From: Deinandra increscens subsp. villosa
Lineage: Eukaryota; Streptophyta; Magnoliopsida; Asterales; Asteraceae
Assembly (NCBI GenBank): GCA_039602395.1
Contig: JBCNJP010000010.1
Location: forward strand, 90,986,000 to 91,049,999
Length of the DNA: 64,000 nt
Reading direction: 5' to 3'
Part shown: in pieces, positions 41,829-53,797 of the stretch
How the letters are laid out: every line of letters begins with the position of its first letter
Numbering within the stretch: the stretch's first letter is position 1
Program-made: the position numbers and the translations under genes
The notes under the pieces: model-generated
Databases searched by the model: none
Told to the model about the DNA's origin: nothing
What the model saw: the letters and a program-made list of their open reading frames with translations, nothing else

Positions 41829-42613
41829 TGTTATACCCTGAATTCTGGTCCTATGTTCTACTGATAGTCTCCGACAAGTTAGGACCCCTGGATGTTAAAC
41901 ATATAGGGACTGCGTTTTCGATAGCCGAACCCAGGATTCCTGCTTAAATTTTATTTAATTATTATCCCAGGATGTAGTGTACTCTGAATCTATTTGACTA
42001 CTCAATCCCAGCATGCACGGGTACCCTGCCTGCTAGGAAAGCATTACTAATCTTTCTCTTTGATTCTGTGTGTTTAAGCCAGGAGCGAAAAGGAAGGTAA
42101 CGGTCATATGGACCTTATCAAAGTCAGAGGCACGTGTGGAAGAAGAGACTCGCCGCTAAACTCGGTCAAATAACGGTTGAAAGTGGTTGAAAGAAGATCC
42201 CAGGAATTTCGGGATGTTAGTTAGGTTTCCTATGTATTTATATGCGGCATAGGACTTAGTTTTTTCACTCTCGATCACTTGTATTCACACAACCACGTAG
42301 CAATCAAGCCTCAAACACTTGTACTCGAAATATTTTACTTAGAAATACATAGGCAACGTGTGTTACCGTTACCGAAGGGGTTTTTTATGTCGGCAATCCT
42401 TGAAGACATTCAAGGATTAAGGGCTTTTCCCCCTTTCAAATCTCGTTGTTCTTAGTTGCATTCAGGGAAGTGTTCACTCGTGTTTCTATTCATATCGGAC
42501 AAACCTTGAATTTCGCTTAATTAATTTGATTTTGAATAACTTACATCCAGGGCACCATACCTCACAAACGGATTTGGTTACAAGAGTTAGTAAAATAATT
42601 TTTAGCCAAAACA
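41829..42613 (+). repeat. Tat 3' LTR
   Basis: Matches 32395-33182 with about 30 differences and a net 3-bp length change. It ends AAAACA followed by the TSD ATATA. Confidence 0.9.
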
Positions 42614-45192
42614 ATATATGTATGTAAAGTAACAAAATACATGTAAATAAGACTTGTGCGATATAAGGTTCAACTTCAGAAGTATTTTTCATCATAAAGA
42701 AATGTGCTTTCATGAAGATATCTAGAGATACTTCAGTTGGTTTACCCGCTGATAGTGGATTCCCGTCCCTATTACCTTCAATGTCATTATTTGCAAATGT
42801 TTTATGCCTGTCAGGTGGTAAACCAATAGTGGTCAAGTTTTTTTTTAACTCGCTCAAAAACTCAATCGTCTCTTCCGCAACATTCTCTTCGGCAATGCAT
42901 CCTTCTGGAAAAAAAAAATTATGCACGTGTCCCTTTATAACCTTCATACACCTTTCAAATGGATACATCCACCTAAAGCATACCAGACCACATAACTTTA
43001 CCTCCCTTGTAAGGTGCACAGTCGAATGAACCATAACATCAAAAAATGAGGGGGGAAAGTATTTCTCTAGAAGGCATAATGTAACACATAATTCTGCTTG
43101 CAATTTTTCAAGCTCTTCCACCTTGATTTCCTTGCTACAAATAGATTTGAAAAAGAAGCAAAATCTGATACATAAAAGCAAAATGTATAACGTAAATAAA
43201 ATCGATCAGATACATAAAATCATAATGTAAGTTTAAATGATATGACTAAAATATAAAATTCAAAACATTATAATAGCATTTCTTATGTGTTTCGGCATAA
43301 TAGACCGTATTGCAAAGGGCAAAAACTGTTGCATGAGCATGTGGTAGTCATGTGATTTTAGTTTGATAAGCTTCTTATCCTTTAGAGTAACCAGAGTAGA
43401 AAAATTAGAACAATACCCTTGTGGAACCCTTAACTTGTATAAAGTATCACATAATTTGTCTTTTTCCTTGGTTGTTAATGTGTAGCAAGCTGCCGGAAGT
43501 ATTGTTTTGTTGCCATCTTTCTTGGCTTGTAATTCTGGTCTTAAACCAAATGACTCCAAATCCAACCGAGCCTCCAATCCATCTTTTGTCTTTCCAGGGA
43601 TGTGTAACAGTGTACCAATGAGACTCTCAGCAATATTTTTTTCTATATGCATAAAATCTATACAGTGGTTGACAGAATTATACCGCCAATACTTTAGACG
43701 TCGATACCATATATTAAATTTCTTCCAGTACGTGTCTTCTTTGTTGGTAACTTTTGATGTACCTACTTCTTTTGCTCTCCTTTTACTTTTTATCTTTCCA
43801 CCTCTTCCATTCGATTTTTGTGTTTGAATGTATTGATCAATTATCTTATCACCCTTACCCCATTTATTAAAAACATATTGTACCTCGTTATATATTTCTT
43901 CCCCATTCATAGGTTCCTTTGCAATTTCTAGCTCTTTTTATCCATTGAATGCCATAGTTTGACGTCTGAACGGATGTTCATAGGGTAGATAATGTCTATG
44001 TCCAGCATAACTTTGTTTCTTTGACTTAGGGAGTCTAATACAGTGTGTTTTTTTACACACTACACAATATTTGAATCCACTATATGGACAACCACAAAGT
44101 GTACCAAGGGCAGGATAATCGTTTATCGTCCATAACACAACAGCACGTAGTGTAAACGTTTCTTTTAAATATGCATCATATGTTTCGACTCCTATTTCAA
44201 ATAAGATTTGTATATGTAACATCCCAAAATCCGTATTGCCTTAAAATACAATTATTTTTGGGTGTGGATCCGGTATGAGCTGTATAATAATGATAAACCG
44301 ACATGTTTAATGGAGTGGAGTTGCTTTTGTTTTACTTTGGTGACTAATATGTTAATTTGAAGAAAAGTCATGAAGGATGAAGGGTTTGTTTGTAAAATAC
44401 AAGTAAGTGGTAGACTTTATCAAAATAGCAAAAGTTGAAGGGGGCAGTATGCACTTATGGGTTTATAACAAAAGACAGGAGATATGAGGAGGTCGTATGC
44501 GACTTCTGTACATCGCCATTCTCCCCTGTTCACCATCTCATGTACTGTTCACCATCTCATTGTCTTCAGGCAGCATCTTCTTTACCAAAACTAATATTTT
44601 TGTAAAGCATTTATCCAAAATTCCATAGTTACTCTTCAAGTTGAAGAGGTGTACGAGCGCGGACAACTTTGTGAAGTCAGGACACCCTTTATAAAGTGGC
44701 TTCTCAGCATCTTCAATCAGTTTTATGAACTTCTCATGTTCATGATGCATGAAATTTTCTTTCGTAGCTTCAACCATTTCAATTGTTTCGGCGGCATCAG
44801 TTGGAATGCCTGACGTAAAATCACTCGTGTAGTTGTCTTCATAAGGCTCACCAGCCTTCTCTCCGTGCTTAATACATAAGGTATAGAGTTGATCTGTTCC
44901 ATGTCTGAATAAGTGAAGAGATACCTCCTCCACATTCATAAACATGTGGTTTAAACATATCGTACATTGACATGGAATTTTATTTTTTTTCACTACTTTT
45001 TCGTGTGTACATATTCCTTAATATCTTTTTGTTTCGAACTGCATAATCTATAAAAGCTCCAACTCCATCGATATAAGGTTTTGTGTTTCTATTTTTCACC
45101 ATCCAAGACTTGTCCATCTCCAACATCAGTACCAAATCGTAACAACAGTTAAATTCACGAAATCGAAGAAAACTAAAATAAAAAAAAATCAA
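42614..45192 (-). pseudogene. CACTA TNP2-type transposase, N-terminal and central parts
   Basis: In minus order: MDKSWMVKNRNTKPYIDGV (45130-45070), CQCTICLNHM and a CPDFTKLSALVHLFNLKSNYG-like segment (44993-44600). A foreign LTR piece sits at 44215-44560. Then IGVETYDAYLKETFTLRAVV and LWTINDYPALGTLCG (44200-44080), PMNGEEIYNE (43910), CIDFMHIEKNIAESLIGTLL (43660), and the DUF4218 region VMVHSTVHLTREVKLCG plus YPFERCMKVIKG (43040-42930). These are the standard segments of plant En/Spm transposase. About 250 residues of the central domain, between LPEDNE and GVETYD, are missing at the LTR piece. Frameshifts and the Tat insertion make it inactive. The remainder is at 31290-32330. Confidence 0.85.
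44215..44560 (+). repeat. Gypsy LTR fragment within the transposase
   Basis: It starts TGTAACATCCCAAAATCC, a gypsy LTR start. It carries AGGTCGTATGCGACTT near 44489, closely related to the hairpin word at 17949-17966 in the minus-strand gypsy LTR. It ends in a 16-bp direct repeat CTGTTCACCATCTCAT (44526-44541 and 44545-44560), of which the second copy belongs to the transposase reading. Only a U3 part is present, so it is a truncated LTR that replaced transposase sequence. Confidence 0.55.
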
Positions 45193-45662
45193 GTAAGTAA
45201 TATAATGATTGGGAAATCAAACATACCTTGTATTTCGATCGAATGGCTTTAGAATTTTTTTTTACCGAATTTGCTGTGAGTGAATGTGTTCATCATTATT
45301 TTGCTCGAAGGGGTTGTGATCGAATTGTGAATAGGTTAACCGTTATTAATTAGGGTTTTATAATGAATATACGATTCCTTAATTAAGGTGTGTCATTTTT
45401 ATAAAATATGAGAATCCCTCGTTTAGAGTGTTATCTTTTTATATAATTATTTTTTAGGATAACATAAATCCCTCATTTAAAGTGTTATATTTTAATATAA
45501 TTATTTTTAGGATAACATAAATCCATCAATTAAAGTGTTATATTTTATAATCTAATTATTTTTAGGATAACATAAATTAAGTATATGTATGTATATAAGT
45601 TAATAATACTACTTAAATTAATAAAATTCCACTATCCATAGTTAAAATTAAGTAAGTATCTA
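45193..45662. repeat. Upstream region of the transposase with 57-60-bp triplication
   Basis: At 45412-45575 a unit with TTTTTAGGATAACATAAATCC and AAAGTGTTATATTTT is present three times with small changes. The rest is AT-rich; 45240-45400 may hold the transposase promoter and first non-coding exon. Confidence 0.55.
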
Positions 45663-46620
45663 ATTATGCTCAATTGGCTATAATCAAGATGAATTGAGGT
45701 TAAATTGGGTACAATCCAGATCAATTGCTCCCAATTGGGCATAATAATCATAATTGGGCATAATTAACATAATTTGGGCATAATGATCCTCAATTGGGTA
45801 TAATTATCCTTAGTTGGGTATAATGAACCACAATTGGGCATAATAATCATAATTGTACATATTCAACATAATTTGGCGTAATGATCCTCAATTAGGTATA
45901 ATTATCCTTAGTTGGGTATAATGAACCACAATTAGGCATAATAATCATAATTGGGCATATTTAACATAATTTAGGCACAATGATCCTCAATTGGGTATAA
46001 TCATCTTTAGTTGGGTATAATGAACCACAATTGGACATACTCATCATAATTGGGGCATAATGATCCTCAATTGGGTATAATTATCCCAAGTTGGGTATAA
46101 TGAACCACAATTGGCAATAATCATCATAATTTGGGCATAATGATCCTCAATTAGGTATAATGAGGCCCAATTGGGTATAATGAGGCCCAATTGGGCATAA
46201 TGAGGCTTAATTGGATGTAGTGATGCACAATTGAGTATAATGAGGCCCAATTGGGTATAATGAGGCCCAATTGGGCATAATGATCCTCAATTAGACATAA
46301 TGAAGCCCCATTAGGTATAATGAGGCCCAGTTGGGTATAATGAGGCCTAATTGGGCATAATGATCCTCAATTAGACATAATGAAGCCCAATTAGGTATAA
46401 TGAGGCCCAATTGGGTATAATGAGGCCCAATTAGGCATAATAATCATAACTGGGCATAATCAACATAATTTGGGCATAATGATCCTCAATTGGGTATAAT
46501 TATCCTTAGTTGGGTATAATGAACCACAATTGGGCATAATCATCATAATTGGGCATATTCAACATAATGTGGGCATAATGATCCTCACTGGTATTATTAT
46601 CCTCAATTGGCTATAATTGG
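45663..46620. repeat. Minisatellite of 20-bp monomers with higher-order units
   Basis: About 950 bp made of CAATTGGGCATAATGATCCT-type monomers. The core CAATTGGGYATAAT is constant and the last six bases vary (GATCCT, TATCCT, GAACCA, AATCAT, GAGGCC). Sets of five monomers form a unit of about 100 bp that recurs near 45780, 45875, 45965 and 46470, while 46140-46440 is dominated by the GAGGCC variant. Both borders carry CTCAATTGGCTATAAT (45669-45684 and 46602-46617). The array ends where the LINE begins. It is not similar to the CACTA subterminal repeats. Confidence 0.85.
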
Positions 46621-46738
46621 GGATCCTTTGTTCTCTCTCTAACTTTCTCTCTCTAGAATTCTCTCTCTGATTTCTGGGCGTTCATCTGCTTCGCCTTTGA
46701 TCAATTTCGTTTGATTGAAGGTCCCTAATCTGGGGATC

Positions 46739-49700
46739 ATGACTCGATCTTCAGATCATTTGAACAAGGGCTCCAAACTATCTGGTAATTTGGGGGATCC
46801 TCCTGATCCGGGTAACTGTGATAAATTTGAGATGAAATCTCACCTGAATACTGATCGTAAACCTCTCCTGAATATTAGTAATGGTGGTAATCTTCCTGAT
46901 TCTTCGAGTGCTGCTGGATTGTCAAGGAACGGTGATAATAAATGTCGTTCGGAGCATATTAATGATGAGAAATTTATGTCGGACTCCATAGCAATTAATT
47001 CCGATGCTGCTACAGATTCAGTTATTGAGCTGAGTGATCTGAATCTCTTTAATGTCAACATCGATTATTCTCCTGACCTAACTCCATCCTCAGGTACGCA
47101 TGGTTTCTTTGATGATAATTCCTCTGCTAAGGGTGTTATTGATCCATCGATTATGAATATTCTTACGAACCCTTCGGATGATACGGAACAACATATTTTT
47201 AATAAATTCCTTGCTGTTGAATTGCTTAAACGTAAAGGAGTCCAGGGTTCTGTTGAGGGTGAAATAGGTGAATCATTGAATACTGCTGGTGACACTAATA
47301 TGATAACCGAGGGTGGGACAACGGATATGAAGTCTGATATGGTGACTGAAGGTGAGGGTAATGAAGGTTTGGTTAAAATGAATGTGGTCTCTGTGGGTGG
47401 GGATGCTGAGGGTATGATTGGTTCTAATGGGCAGAGTATTGAAGGGGATGGTTTAGGAAAGGTGGGTAAGAAGAGTCTTCCTATGGAGACCAGTGTTATA
47501 GCTAATGCTGGTTCGTTGTTGTGTGTTGGTAACTCGGAGTTCCATGAAAAGTATTCAAAATTGTTTATGAAGTCTCATTCTAAAACGGTGAAGAGTTTTT
47601 TTCTGAAGCAAAATCCTATTGTTAATAACATGACATCTAGCTTGAGGTTTATGTTTAAAAGAAAGGAGCTGGAAAGATCTGAGATAATTGCTCAATCTGC
47701 TAAGATTTTTTTAGATTTAGATGGGGAAGCCAGACATTGTGTTCCTATTAGTGGTAAAAAGCTTAAAAGGACCGATCCTAGAATTGTGTCAAGGGATAAG
47801 AAGCTGGGTGTTGGGGTTGATGGAAGGTAACTGATCAAGGTTAGTTTACCTAAAGAGGAGACTGTTAAGACTGAGCAGTCCTTGCCACCGGTTTTACATG
47901 TGAAGTATAATATTGGTAAAGATACTTGTTCCAAGAATCTTCCCATTTCAAAAGACACTAGTATGAAATATATTTGGTCACAAATGAAGAAAGCAAAGGA
48001 AAAGGTTGGGTCTAGTACTTCTAATCTTGTGCAGCAATTAAATGTAGGTGGGTTTAAAGAGTCAGATCTTGGCTCGGTTCCGGCTATCAAGAAATTTGTG
48101 TTTGGAAGTTCTTCTGAAACTGAAACCAATGGGGTTATGAATGGTGGCTCATATGCTTCTGTTGCTGCTGGGCTCAAGGAACAAGTTCAATTCTGTCCTC
48201 CGGTGGTTCTGGAATCAGGAGAAAAGGTGGTTATGGTTAAGGCTGAAGTTATTGCCCAGGCTAAGCAATTATATCGTAACCATCTGTATGGTCATTTTGT
48301 GGGAAGTGATTTATCTTTAGCTTTTGTCAGGTTTAATCTATATAAGATGTGGAAAAAGTTTGGGATTATGGATATTCAAACAAATGGGGCTGGTATTTTC
48401 CTGTTTAAGTTTGATTCAGAAAAGGGTATGAATGCTATTCTCGAGTCTGGCCCTTGGGTGGTAAACGATGTGCCTCTCTGTATTAAGAGGTGGGAACCTG
48501 GTGTCAATATGGATAAGTCTGACCCTGTCTCTGTTCCTACCTGGATTTTGATCAAAGGTTTACCTATGGAACTTTGGAATACTAGAGGTGTGTGCCAAGT
48601 TGCTAGTTGTGTTGGAAAGCCTATTCTATTTGATAAAATAACTCAAGACAAATGTGGGAATTATGAAGGGGCTACTGGGTTTGCTAGGGTATTAGTGGAA
48701 GTCATTGCTAGTGAGGTGCAGCCATGTAATGTGAGGGTGCTATATCCTCAAATGGGGGGTGTATCTAATTCCAGTGTCAATGTCTCCATTGAATATCAGG
48801 CTACTCCAACTAAGTGTGAGCATTGTCAAGTTTTTGGTCATTCTTTTGAGGGATGTAAACTCAAGCCGGTGACAAATATGGATGTTGATGGGGGTTCAGA
48901 TGTTAACTGTACTAATGGGCATGTGGATGGGAATGCTAATTCACTTGATGATTCTGTTGGTGGTAATGCAACTAAGGAAGGGGATGATGGGTTCCAGATG
49001 GTGACTAAGAAAGGTATTAAGAAGACTAATGAAGGTGCTCCAAGGTCTGGTCCTAATTCTCCTGTAAAGAGGGTTTCCAAGGGAGATAGCTCGCCTTCTA
49101 AAGGAGCTAGTAAAAGTTCTGATGTTAAGCAGAAAGGTAGTGAGGTGAGAACACCAACAGGGAAGAGCTCTAATCCGGAGGCTTCTTCTTCTGGTACTAA
49201 GGATGAGTCTAAAAAGCCTTATGGTGTGGACACTGGTTCTAATGTGTCTAAATCTGGAAGCAAAGGGGGTGGTAATGAGCCTAAAAATGAGAATAAGGGT
49301 GATAAGAAGGGGATTAATACCAATTAGGAATACAGGGTTAAGGATGTTGGTAGGTCTGATTCTAAACAGGTTGGTGATAAGTCTAAGGGGGAAATTAAGG
49401 GAGGTAATCAAGAGAATACTGTTAAAATGGAGTATATACAGAAGGGTATTTCAGCTGATGTCATGGGACCTAGAATAAAACTGGAAAACAGGTTTGAGAG
49501 TCTTTCGAATGATGATATGAATGTGGATAGTCAGGTAAATGGAGATTTAAAGGAAACAGTAAAGGAGAAGGAGGCTAGGTGTGCGAAGAATGACAAAATT
49601 TGTGCTAAACATGTAAGGAATTTGCTGCTGAGTAAGAAAAGGGCCGAGTCCAGAACTGGGCTTGTGTTTGGTAGTATCCCACAAGCTAAACCTCCAGATA

Positions 49701-50095
49701 TATTACCTAAAATTCCATATGATGGGCAAGCTAGTGTTTTTGATGATTTTTATGAGCTCCTTGAGCAGAGCAGGAAAGATGAAGTGATGGGCTTTGTTAA
49801 AAAAAGGCAAGTTCCTTTTACTGATATTATGGCCAAATGGAGTTACTTACAATCTAAATTTTTCCTTAAAATGTGTGAGGATCATAACTTTCCTGAAGGC
49901 TTTGGGTTTGAGTTTGTTGATGGTATGGAAGATGTTGATGGTTCTGAGGGGTATTTTAGTGCCACTGAGTCTGAGGATAATGAGGTTGCTTCTGCAGAGG
50001 GGGAAATGGCAACTTTTATGAAGATTGATGCGGGTTCTACTTCTGTGAGCACTCAGGCATTGGGTACTCATGTTGATTCTTCTGGTACAAGATGA
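46739..50095 (+). pseudogene. LINE ORF1 (DUF4283, CCHC knuckle)
   Basis: The ATG at 46739 (MTRSSDHLNKGSK) opens one continuous frame of about 1,118 codons ending at 50095, broken only by a TAA at 47828-47830 and a TAG at 49325-49327. The N-terminal third is low-complexity. The DUF4283 domain (about 48240-48530) shows GIMDIQTNGAGIFLFKF and ESGPWVVNDVPLCIKRWEP, then WILIKGLPMELWN. The knuckle CEHCQVFGHSFEGC (CX2CX4HX4C) ends it near 48853. The C-terminal third is Ser/Lys/Gly-rich with an acidic end. Such proteins bind the LINE RNA. The unusual length compared with ORF1 of many plant LINEs comes from the flanking disordered parts. Confidence 0.88.
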
Positions 50096-53000
50096 ATTTA
50101 AACATTCTTTCTTGGAATGTTAGAGGCTTGGTGAAGAAGTCTCACCAAAATCAGCTTCTGAATGTTATGAATGATAATAGTGTGAATATTTGTTGTGCTA
50201 TTGAAACTCATGTTAAAGGCCAAAAACTTCAAAAAATTTGTTCTAATATTTTTGGCTCCTGGGAATGGACTTCTAATAGTGTTTATTGTCACAACTGGGT
50301 GAGGATAATTGTGGGATGGAATCCTAATGTGGTTGATATTACTACTATTAACATTACTGATCAGGTTATAAACTGCTATATCAAGTCTAAAGATGGGAAA
50401 CATAAATTCTATTGCTCTTTTGTTTATGGTCGCATTAATGATACTCAAAGAAGGGTCCTGTGGACTGAGTTAGAGAAATTTGGCAGTATCATTGGTGATG
50501 AGCCGTGGTTAGTTGTTGGTGACTTCAATGCCACTCTTGACCCTGCTGAGAGTTCTTCTGGATCCTCTCATGTGCTTTCTTCTATTGATGAGTTTAGAGG
50601 GTGTTGTCTTAACTCTGGCATATCTGATATCCCTTATTCTGGATTGAAGTTTACATGGAATAAGACCCCTGGTAAGGGTAATGGTCTACTGAAAAAATTG
50701 GACAGGGTGATGAGCAACTCTTGGTTTTTGTCCTCTTATGCTAATACCAAAGTCCAATTCTTGCCTTTTTTTACTTCTGATCACTCCCCTAGACTGGTTA
50801 CTTTGCCTCTATCTCAGACCTGGAAGCCCAAGGCTTTTAAGTTCCAGAATTTTCTGGCTAGAAAGCCTCAATTCATTCCTATTGTGGAGAAAGGTTGGGG
50901 TCAGCAAATTTATGGGTGTAGTATGTATTCTGTTACCTCTAAGCTTAAGGGTTTGAAGAAACCTTTAAGGAAGCTTGCTTTTGAACAAGGCAATTTATCT
51001 GAAAAAGTGAGCTTCCTTAGAAAAGAGTTGGGTAAGATTCAGGAAGAAATTGTGAAGAATAACTCCAATCAAGACCTTAGAGATGAAGAATTAGCTTACC
51101 TTAATGCCTTAAAAACTGCTGAAGAGGATGAGGAGCTTTTTCTGAAACAAAAAGCCAAAATTGATTGGCTTGCTGCTGGTGATCAGAATACTAGTTATTT
51201 CCATAAAGCTGTTAAAGGGTGGCAATCTAGAAGCAGAATAAATGGTATAATGGATATGGGGGTGTTTATCATGAAGGGGAAAGGGTTGGTGAAGCCTTTG
51301 TTAGTCATTTCAAGTCCTTTATGGGATGTGAAGTTCCTGTTCAGGCTTTGTCTTGTCCTGAAACTTTATTTGTTAAGAAAATTCCTTCCAATGTGGCTGA
51401 TTTTATGGTTAGGCCCATCACTAAAGATGAAGTCAAAGAGGCCATTGTTGATATTGATGATGATAAAGCTCCGGGGCCTGATGGGTTTACAGCTAAATTC
51501 TTCAAGGCTGCCTGGCCGATAATTGGGAATGATGTTTGTACTGCTATTCAAGAGTACTTTGAAAATGGGAAATTGTTGACAGAAATCAATGCCACCATCA
51601 TATCTTTGGTTCCTAAATGCCATAGTCCTTCCACAGTTGCTGACTTTAGACCTATTGCATGCTGCAATGTGCTCTATAAAGGAATAACTAAGATTATATG
51701 TAATAGGTTGAAGCATTCTCTTGATCTGGTGGTTAGCTACAACCAATCTGCGTTTATTTCTGGGAGGCAAATCTCTGATAATGTTTTGCTAACTCAGGAG
51801 TTAATGAGAAATTATCACAGGAAATGTGGTGCTAGAAGGCTGGCTCTTAAAATTGACATACAGAAAGCCTATGACACAGTGAATCATGATTTTCTGGAAC
51901 AATGCTTGATCCATTTTGGTTACCACCCATGTATGGTTGCATGGATTATGAAGTGTTTAAGATCTGCTTGCTACTCTATCAATATCAATGGTAATAGCCA
52001 TGGATTTTTCAAGGGACAAAGGGGTTTAAGGCAAGGGGACCCTATGTCTCCTTACTTGTTCACTTTGGTTATGGAAGTATTGACTTTGATGATTAACAGA
52101 AAGATTCTGGCAGCTAACAACTTTAAGTATCATTGGAAATGCAGGAAGCTGGGTATTACAAACTTATGCTTTGCTGATGATCTTCTGATTTTTGTTAATG
52201 CTGATTATGATTCTGTCAAAGTGATAAAGATGGCCCTTGAAGAGTTTAGTGGGGTGTCAGGACTCCTTCCTAATTTGAGTAAAAGCACTATGTATTTTAG
52301 TAATGTTCCTAACTGCACTAAAGACATAATTATGAGTATGCTTCCCTTTAAGGTGGGTTCTCTCCCTGTCAAGTATTTGGGCTTGCCACTTTTAGCTAAG
52401 AGATTGTATGCCAAAGATTGTTCCTACTTAATTGATAAAGTTAAGAAAAGAGTGGATGATTGGAAGAATAAGTCCTTATCTTTTGCTGGAAGACTTCAAC
52501 TGATTAAATCTGTCCTTGCTTCTATGCAAGTGTATTGGGCCTCTGTTTTTTTGCTGCCTTGTTCTATTATTGAGGACATTGAGAGAATTATCAACAAGTT
52601 TCTGTGGACTCAGACTGATAGTTGTATTGGGAAGGTGAGGGTGAGCTGGAAAGAGGTGTGCTTACCTAAGTCTCAAGGGGGTTTGGGAATAAAGTCTTTG
52701 AAAGTTAGAAATAAGGCCTTAGTTTCAAAACTGGTTTGGAATATTGCTAGTGGGAAGGACAATATTTGGACTAAATGGATCCATACTCATAGGTTAAAAG
52801 GAAAAAGCTTATGGGAATTCCCTGATAAAAAAGACAAATGCTGGAGTTGGAGAAACATTATGAAGTGTAGATTTGCTGTTTGGCCTCATTGTTGTACTCA
52901 GATTGGGGATGGCAGTAAGACTTCTGTCTGGTTTGATTTATGGCATCCTCTTAGTCCTATCTGTAATTTTATTAGTCCTAGAGAAATAAACAGGGCTGGT

Positions 53001-53774
53001 CTGGATACCTATCTGAAAGTAAAGGATATTGTTGTTGATGGTCGGTGGGCTTGGCGTGAAGAGTGGAAGGATCAGTTCCCAGGGCTGTTTGGTTGTGAAC
53101 CTCCTAGACTTGCTGCTGGAAAGTCTGATGTTATGCTTTGGAAAACTAATGAAGGCTCATTAGTCCCATTTTCTTCCAAAGTGGCTTTTCATGACTTCTG
53201 TGAAAACTACTCTGGTGTTCCTTGGGCTCCCCTTATTTGGTATAGTCAAAGTATTCCTAGACACAGTTTTATGTTGTGGATGGCTTGCAAAGAAAGGCTT
53301 CTTACTCAAGACAGGCTTCAAAAATGGGACAGAGAAGAAAATCTTTTATGTGTGTTTTGTAAAGAGAAAAGTGACAGCCATGCTCACCTATTCTTTGAGT
53401 GTGAGTATCCTAGGCAGGTTTGGTATAGGCTGAAGAGAAAGGCTATGCTTGATAGGGCACCTGATTCTATTCAAGAATGTGTTTCATTTATTCATGCTTC
53501 TCCAAAAGCCAAGTCCATTAGAAGTATTATTCAGAAGCTGATGTTTGCTGCTATCATTTACTTTATATGGCAAGAAAGGAACTGGAGCACTTTTCAAGGG
53601 AAGGAGAGAAATATTGAAATGTTGTGTGGGCAGATTATAGAGATGGTTAGACTTAAGCTTTTGGGGCTGAAGATTAGAAAAAATCCTTTGACCACAAGAA
53701 TGGGAAGTATTTGGGGATTTAAGGTGCATGAGAATGATAACAAGACTGCTGGTCATTATGAGGCTACAAATTAG
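50092..53774 (+). pseudogene. LINE ORF2: endonuclease, reverse transcriptase, zf-RVT
   Basis: The start codon overlaps the ORF1 stop as ATGA (50092-50095). The endonuclease shows LSWNVRGL, the ETH segment with metal-binding Glu, LVVGDFNATL and TSDHSP with catalytic His. A one-base shift near 51261 (MDMGG|VYHEG) moves the frame. RT follows with DKAPGPDGFTAKFFK, FRPIACCNVLYKGITKII, QSAFISGRQISDN, LKIDIQKAYDTVN, QRGLRQGDPMSPYLF and the active site CFADDLLIF. The C-terminus has the zf-RVT block (VPWAPLIWYSQSIPRHSF, CVFCKEKSDSHAHLFFEC). No RNase H is present. It ends with TAG at 53772-53774. A single shift may be a read error; otherwise this copy is close to intact. Confidence 0.92.
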
Positions 53775-53797
53775 TATGAATTGCTGGGAGTGGGGAA

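Larger units (their letters stand above)
32395..42613 (+). mobile_element. Complete Tat-type Ty3/gypsy element, 10.2 kb
   Basis: LTRs at 32395-33182 (788 bp) and 41829-42613 (785 bp) start TGTTATACCC and end AAAACA. TSD ATATA at 32390-32394 and 42614-42618. PBS, gag, protease, RT, RNase H, a second RNase H, integrase and a long 3' region with an antisense ORF follow in the order known for the Tat clade. All coding parts carry stops or shifts. By eye the LTRs differ at about 30 positions, so this insertion is older than the Tekay one. It splits the CACTA transposase inside an intron. Confidence 0.92.
23865..45240 (-). mobile_element. CACTA (En/Spm) transposon, nested insertions, one end seen
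   Basis: The left end begins CACTAGTACAAAT at 23865, followed by more than 1.1 kb of subterminal repeats (GGTCACA, GTGACTATAAG). A TNP2-type transposase gene on the minus strand runs 45192 to 31290, with its conserved segments in the right order. Two elements sit inside (25015-29173 and 32395-42613). Removing them leaves about 7 kb, a usual size. No second CACTA terminus is visible to the right before the minisatellite and LINE, so the right boundary given is only the last recognisable gene part. A 3-bp TSD cannot be tested. Confidence 0.8.
46621..53797 (+). mobile_element. L1-type LINE, nearly full length, 3' end in gap
   Basis: The 5' part is a CT-rich leader (CTCTCTCTAACTTTCTCTCTC near 46632-46655). 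ORF1 and ORF2 follow, then only 23 bases before the N gap, so the 3' UTR, poly(A) and TSD are not visible. The order, DUF4283-type ORF1, EEP endonuclease, RT and zf-RVT-type C-terminus are those of plant L1 elements. Lesions are few: two in-frame stops in ORF1 and one shift in ORF2. Confidence 0.9.

Noticed and set aside
45663..46620. CRISPR-like array of short repeats
   Set aside because: Monomers are contiguous, with no unique spacers, and the DNA is a plant nuclear genome. It is a minisatellite.
45663..46620. Right-hand subterminal repeats of the CACTA element
   Set aside because: The monomers share no words with the left subterminal array (GGTCACA, GTGACTATAAG), and no CACTA terminus follows. 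Kept only as a remote alternative.
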